64,000 bases of DNA from assembly GCA_036013505.1 (NCBI GenBank), contig CP107851.1, forward strand, positions 7,302,001 to 7,366,000. Direction: 5' to 3'. The stretch's first letter is position 1. Each line of letters starts with the position of its first letter. This document shows, piece after piece, positions 58,057 through 64,000 of this stretch. The notes beneath the pieces were generated by a model. That model had not been told where the DNA came from. It did no database searches and was given only the letters and a program-made list of their open reading frames with translations. Made by a program: the position numbers and the translations under genes. The stretch comes from Streptomyces sp. NBC_00510 (GTDB lineage Bacteria > Actinomycetota > Actinomycetes > Streptomycetales > Streptomycetaceae).

Positions 58057-58764
58057 ATGGATCGGCAGGGAGAGCACGGCGGCCTGCACGCCCGTGTACT
58101 GGCGGAACTCGGCCCCGCCATCGCCTCGGGCGCGTATCCGCCCGGTACCGTGCTGCGCATCGACGAGCTGGAGCGGCAGTACGGCGTCTCCCGCACCGTC
58201 GTCCGCGAGGCCGTACGCGTCCTGGAGGCCATGCACCTCGTCGAGTCGCGGCGCCGGGTCGGCATCACGGTGCGCCGCACCGAGGAGTGGAACGTCTTCG
58301 ACCCGGCCGTCATCCGCTGGCGCCTCGCCGGCGCGGACCGGCCCCGGCAACTGCGCTCGCTCACCATGCTGCGCACCGCCGTCGAGCCCGTCGCCGCAGG
58401 GCTCGCGGCGGCCTCCGCGAGCCCGGAGCAGTGCCGCGAACTGACCGTCCTCGCCGCCGAGATGGCCGCGGCCGGACGGGCCGCCGACCTCGCCGAGTAC
58501 CTGGTGCACGACGTGGCCTTCCACCGCGTGATGCTCACCGCGTCCGGCAACGAGATGTTCGCCCGCCTCGGCGACGTCGTCGCGGAGGTGCTCACCGGGC
58601 GCACCGAGCACCACGTCATGTTCAGCGCCCCCGACCCCGAGGCGGTCACCCTCCACGTCCGCGTGGCCGAGGCCGTCCGCGCCCGCGACGCGCGGTCCGC
58701 GGAGCGCCTGATGCGCGAGATCTGCGTCGGCGCGCTGCGCGAACTCGACGTCCTGGCCCCCTGA
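58057..58764 (+). CDS. GntR regulator (FadR/GntR subfamily), gluconate repressor
   Basis: A 235-residue regulator. The ATG at 58057 (MDRQGEHGGLHARV) is preferred; one at 58030 overlaps the operator. The HTH is GAYPPGTVLRIDELERQYGVSRTVVREAVRVLEAMHLVESRRRVGITV. An all-helical FCD ligand domain follows (LAEYLVHDVAFHRVMLTASGNEMFARL, with metal His/Asp). Divergent from gntK and with its operator there, it most probably represses gluconate uptake and is released by gluconate or 6-phosphogluconate (inference). Confidence 0.93.
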   Translation: MDRQGEHGGLHARVLAELGPAIASGAYPPGTVLRIDELERQYGVSRTVVREAVRVLEAMHLVESRRRVGITVRRTEEWNVFDPAVIRWRLAGADRPRQLRSLTMLRTAVEPVAAGLAAASASPEQCRELTVLAAEMAAAGRAADLAEYLVHDVAFHRVMLTASGNEMFARLGDVVAEVLTGRTEHHVMFSAPDPEAVTLHVRVAEAVRARDARSAERLMREICVGALRELDVLAP

Positions 58765-58769
58765 CCGCG

Positions 58770-58800
58770 CCCGTGCGGTGCCGGGGGCGGGGGGCACGGG
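58770..58800. terminator. Possible terminator, GntR gene
   Basis: CCCGTGC (58770-58776) pairs with GCACGGG (58794-58800) over a G/C-rich loop containing a further GGTGCC. It sits between the GntR stop and the convergent small kinase stop. Confidence 0.45.
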
Positions 58801-58801
58801 G

Positions 58802-59338
58802 TCAGCCGGTGGGGCCGGCGTGGCGGAGGATCGCGTCCACGGTCTCCTCCGGGGTCTGGCGGGAGGTGTCCAGCCAGAGGCCGATCCGCGGGGTGCCCGC
58901 GCGCAGGGCGCGGTCGAGGTCGGCGGGGGTCCATGCGCCGTAGGCCCGTTTGGCCCGGCCGGCCTCGCGGGCGGCGATCGCCTCCGGCGAGGGGACGAGG
59001 ACCACGACGTGCAGCGGCCGGGTGCGCAACAGGGCTATCGTGCGCGGCAGTTCGTCGCCGAGGATGACGTCCTGCAGGACGGGGGTGAACCCGGACGCCG
59101 CGTACGCGTCCGCGCTCGCCGCCGCCAGGGAGTGCCGCAGCCGCAGTTGCCGCAGCGCCTCCTCGGTCAGGCCCGCGACGTCCCCCGAGCCGTCGCCGGG
59201 CAGCGCCTCGGCCCGCCCGCCGACGATCATCCGCCGGAACGCGTCGCCCCGAACGTGCGCCGAGCGGGGCAGCCGCTCGGCCAGTGCCTGCGCCACGGTC
59301 GACTTCCCCGCTGCGGGGATCCCGGTGATCAGGAACAT
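58802..59338 (-). CDS. P-loop kinase-like protein (AAA_33 type)
   Basis: A 178-residue nucleotide-binding protein. MFLITGIPAAGKSTVAQALAERL is Walker A, followed by SAHVRGDAFRRMIVGG (possible substrate Asp), VVVLVPSPEAIAAREAGRAKR as an Arg-containing lid, and a final helix. It looks like small-molecule kinases of the chloramphenicol-phosphotransferase/shikimate-kinase-like group. GAGG precedes the ATG at 59338; a GTG at 59347 is possible. Target unknown; drug modification is not shown. Confidence 0.85.
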   Translation of the reverse strand: MFLITGIPAAGKSTVAQALAERLPRSAHVRGDAFRRMIVGGRAEALPGDGSGDVAGLTEEALRQLRLRHSLAAASADAYAASGFTPVLQDVILGDELPRTIALLRTRPLHVVVLVPSPEAIAAREAGRAKRAYGAWTPADLDRALRAGTPRIGLWLDTSRQTPEETVDAILRHAGPTG

Positions 59339-59491
59339 CGCTCGCACCTCACCGCTCTGCTCTTTCCGTCACCCCGCCGGGCGCCGCGCGGCGCCCAGGG
59401 CGACTCTATGTTCGAGACACGTCAAGCGGAACGTTTCGGCGGACCGAAAACCAGGTGACCGGCCAAGATGGCGGATGGTGCACTGGGGATC

Positions 59492-60439
59492 ATGTCCACC
59501 GTGCCGGCCGGCCCGCCGCCCCAGCCGTACCGCTGGGCGCTGACGCGTGCCCGCGGCGGTGCGCCGCCGGACCGGCTCGGCACCCTGACCGAGGGCGCCG
59601 CGCGCCCCCGCCTGTGGTATCTCCCCGAACTGGCCGCGTGCACGGGGAAGGTGCTCGCCGGCACTGGCGGCGCCGACCTGTGCTTCGTCGGCCGCTCCCT
59701 GGACAGCATGTACGACCTGCTGACCGGCGCCTTCGAAGGCTCGTCCCGGGAAGGGCGGTTGCTGCGCCTGCCACTGTCGTTGCGCCCGGGCCCGGTTCCG
59801 GCGCCCGCCCACACGGCCCGCCTGCGCGAGCACCTTGCCCGCGCCGGGCTCGCGCCGCACGCCCTGGCCCGCCGCACTCGCCCGGTGGCACTGGTCGACC
59901 TGGTCTCCGAGGGCGGCACCTACGACACGCTGTTCGCCGCCCTCGCCGACTGGGCGCGCGAGAGCCGCGAGCCGTGGCCGGTGATCCGCCGCAAGCTGCG
60001 CTTCGTCGGGGTGACGGCCCGCCGGCGGACCAGCCCCCACACCTGGCGCTGGCAGCAGCACACGGCGGGCGACTGGGCCCGGGCCCTGCCGGCCGGGTAC
60101 GTCGTCGGGGTGTCCCTGGACCCTTGGGTGTGGTCGTACCTCGGGAACGAGCAGGCCAAGCTGCAGCCGTCCTTCCCGCCGCCGCGCTGGTTCGACGCCT
60201 ACGCCGCGGACCCCTGGCACGGACCGGACCTCCCGGCGGCGCTGGCCGAGTCGCTGGCCCTGGTCCAGGCGGGGCGCGGACGCCCGGTGCGCGAGGAACT
60301 GGTGCGGGTGATCGCGGGGGAACCCGGTTTCGCGGACCGCGAGGTCCGCGCCCTGCTCGCCCCACTGCGCGGCCTGACGCCGCCCCGCTCCCGTCCTCGT
60401 GCCGGTTCCCGCGCCCGGCCCGCCCGGCGCCGGGCGTAG
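59492..60439 (+). CDS. Hypothetical protein with phosphoribosyltransferase-like motif
   Basis: A 315-residue soluble protein. GGGGATC precedes the ATG at 59492. It has two Rossmann-like patches: GGADLCFVGRSLDSMYDLLTGAF and TRPVALVDLVSEGGTYDTLFAALADWA. The latter resembles the PRPP loop of phosphoribosyltransferases (hydrophobic strand, then DLVSxGGT). A Trp-rich stretch (LDPWVWSYLGNEQAKL) and a basic Arg/Ala tail follow. It faces away from the small kinase. The assignment is tentative and the exact reaction is unknown. Confidence 0.6.
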   Translation: MSTVPAGPPPQPYRWALTRARGGAPPDRLGTLTEGAARPRLWYLPELAACTGKVLAGTGGADLCFVGRSLDSMYDLLTGAFEGSSREGRLLRLPLSLRPGPVPAPAHTARLREHLARAGLAPHALARRTRPVALVDLVSEGGTYDTLFAALADWARESREPWPVIRRKLRFVGVTARRRTSPHTWRWQQHTAGDWARALPAGYVVGVSLDPWVWSYLGNEQAKLQPSFPPPRWFDAYAADPWHGPDLPAALAESLALVQAGRGRPVREELVRVIAGEPGFADREVRALLAPLRGLTPPRSRPRAGSRARPARRRA

Positions 60440-60457
60440 GCCGCGCGTAGGCCGCGC

Positions 60458-60916
60458 CTAGCGGTCCTTGCCGCGTGCCTCCATGACCGGGCGGAGCCGC
60501 TCCAGCAGTGCGTAGAGGGCCGCCTGCTCCGTCGCGTCCAGGGTGTCCAGCGCCCCGTGGGTGGCCTGCATCTCGTCGCGGACGCGGCGGATGGTCTCGC
60601 GCCCGAGATCGGTGGCCACGACGTTCTTGACCCGGCGGTCGCTGGCGCTCACCTCGCGGCGGACGAAGCCGTGCGCCTCGAGACGGTCGACGATGCCGGT
60701 GACGTTGGACGCGTCGCACACCAGCCGCTCGGCCAGGCCGCGCATGGGCATCGGGCCGCCCAGCTGGGCGAGCACCTTGGCCTGCATGGAGGTCAGCCCG
60801 TGCCGGGCGGCCGCGGCGGCGAAGTCCTGCCACTGGGCGGTGCCGATGGCGGCGAGCAGCTCCAGCAGCTCGATCTTGGTGGGCTGCGCGGTCGTCGCGG
60901 CGGTCGGGGCGCTCAT
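60458..60916 (-). CDS. MarR-family regulator
   Basis: A 152-residue winged-helix regulator. The core is TSMQAKVLAQLGGPMPMRGLAERLVCDASNVTGIVDRLEAHGFVRREVSASDRRVKNVVATDLGRE. The ATG at 60916 (MSAPTAATTAQ) is preferred; the frame upstream enters the AT-rich operator region. Such regulators respond to phenolics or oxidants. Likely self-regulated via the dyad just upstream. No transporter is adjacent, and the two DUF202 genes lie beyond on the same strand. Confidence 0.92.
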   Translation of the reverse strand: MSAPTAATTAQPTKIELLELLAAIGTAQWQDFAAAAARHGLTSMQAKVLAQLGGPMPMRGLAERLVCDASNVTGIVDRLEAHGFVRREVSASDRRVKNVVATDLGRETIRRVRDEMQATHGALDTLDATEQAALYALLERLRPVMEARGKDR

Positions 60917-60935
60917 GTCTGCGAGTGTACTCAAA

Positions 60936-60963
60936 AGCTTGAAATGGTAAATCATTAGCTTGA
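60936..60963. promoter_or_regulatory. MarR operator region: dyad flanked by direct repeats
   Basis: AATGGTAAATCATT (4-base arms AATG/CATT, spacer six) is bracketed by two direct AGCTTGA repeats at 60936-60942 and 60957-60963. The region is strikingly AT-rich and lies 20-47 bases before the MarR ATG. Probably the promoter and operator of the MarR gene. Confidence 0.6.
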
Positions 60964-61013
60964 CGTCTTCAAGCGTCGGCCCCGCGCGCTGCCCCTGCCT
61001 GGGCGGCGCGCCC

Positions 61014-61349
61014 TCAGCGGGGCGTGAGGAAGACCAGCAGCGCTCCCGCGACCGCCAGGACCAGGACGCTCAGCACGGCCCAGGCCGCCGTCCCCGGCGT
61101 CATCGCGGCGGGCCGCGCGGAGTCCAGGGCGGCGATCCGCCGCTGGGCGGTGACGGTGAACGCCAGCCACACCAGCGCGCACAGCGAGAGCCCCAGCAGC
61201 CCGGCCGGCGGCGCCCCGTGCAGCACCGCCTCGCGTCCGGCCAGCAGCGCCGCCACCGCGAAGGCCAGCGTGGTGCGCCGCCAGGCCAGCCGGGTCCGCT
61301 CGGGCTGCAGGCCCGGGTCCCGCGGGGTGTCGCCGCCGGGGGCGGTCAT
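61014..61349 (-). CDS. DUF202 membrane protein
   Basis: A 111-residue membrane protein, the second of a coupled pair; its ATG overlaps the stop of the first by one base (TGATG). RDPGLQPERTRLAWRRTTLAFAVAALLAGREA is the DUF202 signature, with two more helices: LLGLSLCALVWLAFTV and AWAVLSVLVLAVAGALLVFL. Function unknown; the family is sometimes related to YidH/stress-linked proteins. Confidence 0.88.
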   Translation of the reverse strand: MTAPGGDTPRDPGLQPERTRLAWRRTTLAFAVAALLAGREAVLHGAPPAGLLGLSLCALVWLAFTVTAQRRIAALDSARPAAMTPGTAAWAVLSVLVLAVAGALLVFLTPR

Positions 61350-61753
61350 CAGCCCGCCCACCCCAGCGTCACCGTGAGCAGCATCGCCACGGCCACCAGG
61401 GCCACCAGCACCGCCAGCAGGGCGGGGAAGCGCGAGACGGGCAGGTCCTCCCCGCGCCGCATCGCCCGCTCGCAGCGCACCCAGTGGTTCACCGCGCGGA
61501 CCGCGCACATCGCGCCGCCGACCACCAGCACCACCGCGAGCGTCACCCGGACCGGGCGGCGCAGGTCCCGCAGGAACTGGTCGACCGCGAAGCCGCCGCC
61601 CACCAGCGCGAGCGCGGTGCGCAGCCAGGCGAGGAAGGTCCGCTCGTTGGCGAGCGAGAAGCGGTAGTCCGGCGTCGTCCCCTCGGTCCGCACCCGTGCC
61701 GGGGCGAACCAGAGGGCGACCGCCCCGGCCGCGGCCCGCACACGCTTGATCAC
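61349..61753 (-). CDS. YidH/DUF202 membrane protein
   Basis: A 134-residue membrane protein starting at GTG 61753 (MIKRVRAAAG). YRFSLANERTFLAWLRTALALVGGGFAVDQFL is the YidH/DUF202 signature, followed by two helices (RVTLAVVLVVGGAMCAVRAV and RFPALLAVLVALVAVAMLLTVTL). The downstream partner has the same family domain, so they may form a hetero-oligomer. Function unknown. Confidence 0.88.
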   Translation of the reverse strand: MIKRVRAAAGAVALWFAPARVRTEGTTPDYRFSLANERTFLAWLRTALALVGGGFAVDQFLRDLRRPVRVTLAVVLVVGGAMCAVRAVNHWVRCERAMRRGEDLPVSRFPALLAVLVALVAVAMLLTVTLGWAG

Positions 61754-61820
61754 GGCCCCACAGTACCGAGCGCCATCGCGGTGGGCGCGTCCTGGGACGG
61801 GCCTCCGGCCGCCGTAGTGT

Positions 61821-61830
61821 ATCAACTGAT
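61821..61830. promoter_or_regulatory. Short dyad ATCA-AC-TGAT before a TetR gene
   Basis: ATCAACTGAT is a small palindrome 22 bases ahead of the TetR ATG at 61853. It could be the core of the TetR operator, but the arms are only four bases. Confidence 0.3.
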
Positions 61831-61852
61831 CCAGAAATGGTAGGCTCGCGCC

Positions 61853-62428
61853 ATGGCGCGCACCAGGGAGTTCGACATCGACCAGGCTCTCGACCGTGCC
61901 ATGGACCTGTTCTGGCGCCGCGGCTACGCGGCGACGTCGCTCCAGGACCTGCTGGCCGAGCTCTCCATCGGCAGCGGCAGCCTCTACGCCGCCTTCGGCT
62001 CCAAGGACAAGCTCTACGCCCGCGCCCTGGAGCGCTACTGCTCCCGGTACGCCGGAGGCCTCGTCGAACTGCTCGAGAACGCGGACGAGATCCGCCCCGC
62101 CGTCCGCACCGCGCTGGAGCAGATGGCCGAGGCCGACCTGGAGGACCCCGAACGGGGCTGTCTGCTGGTCAACGCCGCCACCGAGCGCGGCGACGACCCC
62201 GACACCGTCGACCGCGTCACCGTCACCATGCGCCTGCTGGAGTCCGCCCTCGCGGCGGCGCTGGAGAAGGCGAAGGCCCGGGGGGAGCTGTCCGCCGACA
62301 AGGACCCGGTGGAACTGGCCCGCTTCCTCACCACCTTCGTCCAGGGCCTGCGCGTCGTGGGCCGGGCCCGCCTCGGCCGGGCCTTCGTCGAGGACGCCGT
62401 CGGGACCGCCCTGCGCTCCCTGGACTGA
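61853..62428 (+). CDS. TetR/AcrR-family regulator
   Basis: A 191-residue regulator. HTH: QALDRAMDLFWRRGYAATSLQDLLAELSIGSGSLYAAFGSKDKLYARALERY. The ligand domain has a Cys in PERGCLLVNAATERG, the form seen in many small TetR proteins of the TetR_C_6 type. TAGG ahead of the ATG. Monocistronic or with the DUF817 gene 53 bases downstream. Ligand unknown. Confidence 0.92.
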   Translation: MARTREFDIDQALDRAMDLFWRRGYAATSLQDLLAELSIGSGSLYAAFGSKDKLYARALERYCSRYAGGLVELLENADEIRPAVRTALEQMAEADLEDPERGCLLVNAATERGDDPDTVDRVTVTMRLLESALAAALEKAKARGELSADKDPVELARFLTTFVQGLRVVGRARLGRAFVEDAVGTALRSLD

Positions 62429-62481
62429 ACGCGCCGGACCCGCCCGGAACCGGGGCGGCGCCCGGCGGTGTCCCCCTCACC

Positions 62482-63426
62482 ATGGGACCGATCGTCACCG
62501 GCGTCCGCAGGCTCGTGCTCTTCGGCTGGACGGAGGCACGCTGCTGCGCCTTCGCCGTCGCGCTCATGGCGGGCGTGGCCGGCTCGCGGCTGCTGCCGCC
62601 GCTGCCCGTCGCCCGCTACGACCTGCTGCTCTGCTACGGGGTGGCGCTCAGCGCGCTGTTCTGGGCCTGCGGCTGGGAGCGCGGCCGTGACGTCGCCGTC
62701 ATCGCGGTGTGCCACGCCGTCGGGCTGCTCTTCGAACTCGTCAAGGTGCACCTGGGCTCCTGGAGCTACCCCGAACCCGCGCTCACCAAGTTCGGCGGCG
62801 TCCCGCTGTACGGGGGCTTCCTCTACGCCGCCGTCGGCAGCTACGTGTGCGCGGCCTGGCGGCTGTTCGAGCTGGGCCTGACCGGCTACCGCCGCCGCGC
62901 CATGACCATCCTGGCCGCGGCGGTGTACCTCAACTTCTTCACCCACCACTGGCTGCCCGACGCGCGGTGGCTGCTGGCCGTCCTGCTGCTCTGGACGACG
63001 GCGGGCACCTGGGTGCACTTCACGGTCGACGGGGTGCGCCTGCGGATGCCGCTCGCGCTCTCCTTCGTCCTCATCGGCTTCTTCCTCTGGGTCGCCGAGA
63101 ACGCCGCCACCTACGTGGGCGCCTGGCGCTACCCCGACCAGGAGCACGGCTGGGTGCCGGTCTCCCTCGCCAAGTTCGGCGCCTGGGCGCTGCTGATCAG
63201 CGTCACCTTCGTCGTCGCCAGTCGCGCAGCCGGTGCCAGGCCTCCAGGCCGTCGGGCACCCATTCCCACTCCGGCAGGAGGCGTTCCAGTTCCTCCTCCG
63301 TCACGAAGTCGTGCCAGGCGACCTCCTCGGCCTGCGGCACGACCGGCAGGTCGCAGCGCACCTCATACACCCGGGACCACCAGGTGTGACCCGCCGCCGC
63401 CCCCGTCCCCTCGTACAGGAAGCTGA
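62482..63426 (+). CDS. DUF817 polytopic membrane protein, C-terminus antisense to NUDIX gene
   Basis: A 314-residue frame from ATG 62482 with about seven hydrophobic helices (e.g. YDLLLCYGVALSALFWAC, GGVPLYGGFLYAAVGSYVCAAW, MPLALSFVLIGFFLWVAENAATYVGAWRYPDQ), which identify DUF817. The last helix ends with LISVTFVVASRAAG at about residue 249, and the remaining 65 residues are low-complexity Pro/Arg/Ser and lie antisense to the NUDIX gene; a normal family member would stop near residue 250-270. So the tail is probably a run-on past a lost stop codon. No ribosome site is evident at the start. Confidence 0.85.
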   Translation: MGPIVTGVRRLVLFGWTEARCCAFAVALMAGVAGSRLLPPLPVARYDLLLCYGVALSALFWACGWERGRDVAVIAVCHAVGLLFELVKVHLGSWSYPEPALTKFGGVPLYGGFLYAAVGSYVCAAWRLFELGLTGYRRRAMTILAAAVYLNFFTHHWLPDARWLLAVLLLWTTAGTWVHFTVDGVRLRMPLALSFVLIGFFLWVAENAATYVGAWRYPDQEHGWVPVSLAKFGAWALLISVTFVVASRAAGARPPGRRAPIPTPAGGVPVPPPSRSRARRPPRPAARPAGRSAPHTPGTTRCDPPPPPSPRTGS

Positions 63427-63739
63427 ACAGCGCCGTCGGACGCGGCAGACCGCAGACCCCCAGCTCCTCCTCCGCCTCGCGCAGCGCCGCGTCGTCGTAC
63501 TCCTCGCCCGCGCCCACCACACCGCCGACGAACATGTCGTGGAGGGCGGGGAAGACCAGCTTCTCCGCGGTGCGGCGGTGCACGAACACGCGCCCCTCGC
63601 CGTCCCTGGCCAGGACGAAGACGCAGCGGTGCCGCAGGCCGCGCGCGGTGGCCTCGCCGCGCGTCGCCCGGCCGACCACCCGGTCCTGCTCGTCCACGAT
63701 GTCCAGCAGCTCGTCCGCCGAGCGCGGAGCGTCCTCCAT
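63203..63739 (-). CDS. NUDIX hydrolase (Idi-like)
   Basis: A 178-residue NUDIX protein. The ATG at 63739 has GGAGG four bases ahead. The motif FVGGVVGAGEEYDDAALREAEEELGV fits the NUDIX box. N-terminal DELLDIVDEQDRVVGRATRGEATARGLRHRCVFVLARD and the C-terminal YEVRCDLPVVPQAEEVAWHDFVTEEELERLL resemble isopentenyl diphosphate isomerase-like NUDIX enzymes, though substrate is unclear. Its last 224 bases lie opposite the DUF817 frame. Upstream, the P450 gene is divergent. Confidence 0.92.
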   Translation of the reverse strand: MEDAPRSADELLDIVDEQDRVVGRATRGEATARGLRHRCVFVLARDGEGRVFVHRRTAEKLVFPALHDMFVGGVVGAGEEYDDAALREAEEELGVCGLPRPTALFSFLYEGTGAAAGHTWWSRVYEVRCDLPVVPQAEEVAWHDFVTEEELERLLPEWEWVPDGLEAWHRLRDWRRRR

Positions 63740-63865
63740 GGTGCCTCCGTCCGTCGCGGTGCCCGTGGGCCGGGTACGCGCCCAATGATCGGCCCCGGGG
63801 CGGGTTCCGGCCAAGCTGCCCGGCCCGGGCCCCGGCGCCGTCGTACCGCGCGCAGAATCGGGGTC

Positions 63866-64000
63866 ATGACGACCGCTCACACGAAGGTGCCGGGCCCGGC
63901 GGGGGTGCCGCTGCTCGGGTCGATGTTCGACCTGCTGCGCGAGCCCCTCGACACCTACGAGCGCGCGCGGCGCGACCACGGGGACCTCGTCCGCTTCAGC
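63866..64000 (+). CDS. Cytochrome P450, N-terminal fragment (cut by window end)
   Basis: The ATG at 63866 (GGGG ahead) opens MTTAHTKVPGPAGVPLLGS, then MFDLLREPLDTYERARRDHGDLVRFS, the usual start of P450 enzymes (Pro-rich hinge and first beta strand). Only 45 residues are inside the window, so the heme Cys and oxygen motif cannot be seen. No redox partner is visible. It is divergent from the NUDIX gene. Confidence 0.85.
   Translation, partial: MTTAHTKVPGPAGVPLLGSMFDLLREPLDTYERARRDHGDLVRFS

Noticed and set aside
1..64000. tRNA, rRNA or CRISPR sequences
   Set aside because: No tRNA cloverleaf ending, rRNA-conserved string, or regularly spaced direct repeats were seen by eye on either strand.

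Overview
The window is one continuous stretch of very GC-rich (roughly 70 percent or more) actinobacterial chromosome, almost certainly Streptomyces. Supporting signs are the extreme G/C preference at codon third positions, GTG starts, start/stop overlaps inside operons, many secreted enzymes, a sortase signal of the LAxTG type, an actinobacterial LexA box, a SoxR with the four-cysteine cluster, and a gene order that I recall (from memory, not checked) as resembling the SCO16xx-SCO17xx region of S. coelicolor. I see no rRNA, tRNA, CRISPR array, prophage or IS transposase. The window opens inside an amidase gene and closes inside a cytochrome P450 gene.

Layout. 1-5.8 kb: SNase-like nuclease, then an SOS-type pair (dnaE2 plus a Y-family protein lacking its catalytic acids) behind a LexA box. 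5.9-8.5 kb: secreted lipase, a wall-anchored AA10 LPMO and a tiny secreted protein. 8.5-15 kb: DUF2637 membrane protein with a small partner, a fused carboxyltransferase, a methyltransferase-NUDIX fusion with a GntR, and a DUF5925 ATPase coupled to a SpoU methyltransferase. 15-17.8 kb: SGNH lipase and a Ser/Thr kinase. 17.8-23.9 kb: an envelope cluster of DUF4331, TPR and His-rich NicO-type proteins, divergent from an RskA-like anti-sigma factor that has no sigma gene nearby. 24-25.2 kb: an orphan type ISP specificity domain. 25.2-28.1 kb: hmgA between a GntR and a TetR gene. 28.1-36.9 kb: molybdopterin oxidoreductase, aldehyde and alcohol dehydrogenases, acyl-CoA dehydrogenase, MaoC hydratase and two TetR regulators. 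37-45.8 kb: GT87 membrane protein, SoxR, amidase, zinc-ribbon protein, penicillin-acylase-like enzyme and an alpha/beta hydrolase. 46-52.5 kb: an acyl-CoA catabolic group (SDR, AMP ligase, TetR, quinone oxidoreductase, ACAD10/11-type dehydrogenase and its kinase partner). 52.6-58.8 kb: ADP-ribosylglycohydrolase and sugar-acid genes (glucarate dehydratase, MBL hydrolase, GntP, gluconokinase, GntR). 58.8-64 kb: small kinase, PRTase-like protein, MarR, two DUF202 proteins, TetR, DUF817, NUDIX and the P450 start.

How the genes work together. The strongest signals outside the genes are shared operators. An identical 16-bp dyad lies upstream of the molybdopterin oxidoreductase and of the TetR gene at 48.5 kb, with a relative before the kinase/dehydrogenase operon. 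A second dyad (AAACTA-N7-TARTTT) links the aldehyde/alcohol dehydrogenase operon to the TetR/acyl-CoA dehydrogenase promoter. A third 15-bp element precedes both a KstR2-like TetR gene and maoC. These suggest three small TetR regulons for acyl and aldehyde catabolism. The SDR, ligase, ACAD and APH set resembles the split 4-hydroxyacyl-CoA (Lva or ACAD10/11) pathway.

The other standout is a repeat family of about 420-460 bp present as two inverted copies (33.0 and 40.5 kb). One copy has 38-bp terminal inverted repeats, which suggests a MITE-like non-autonomous element.
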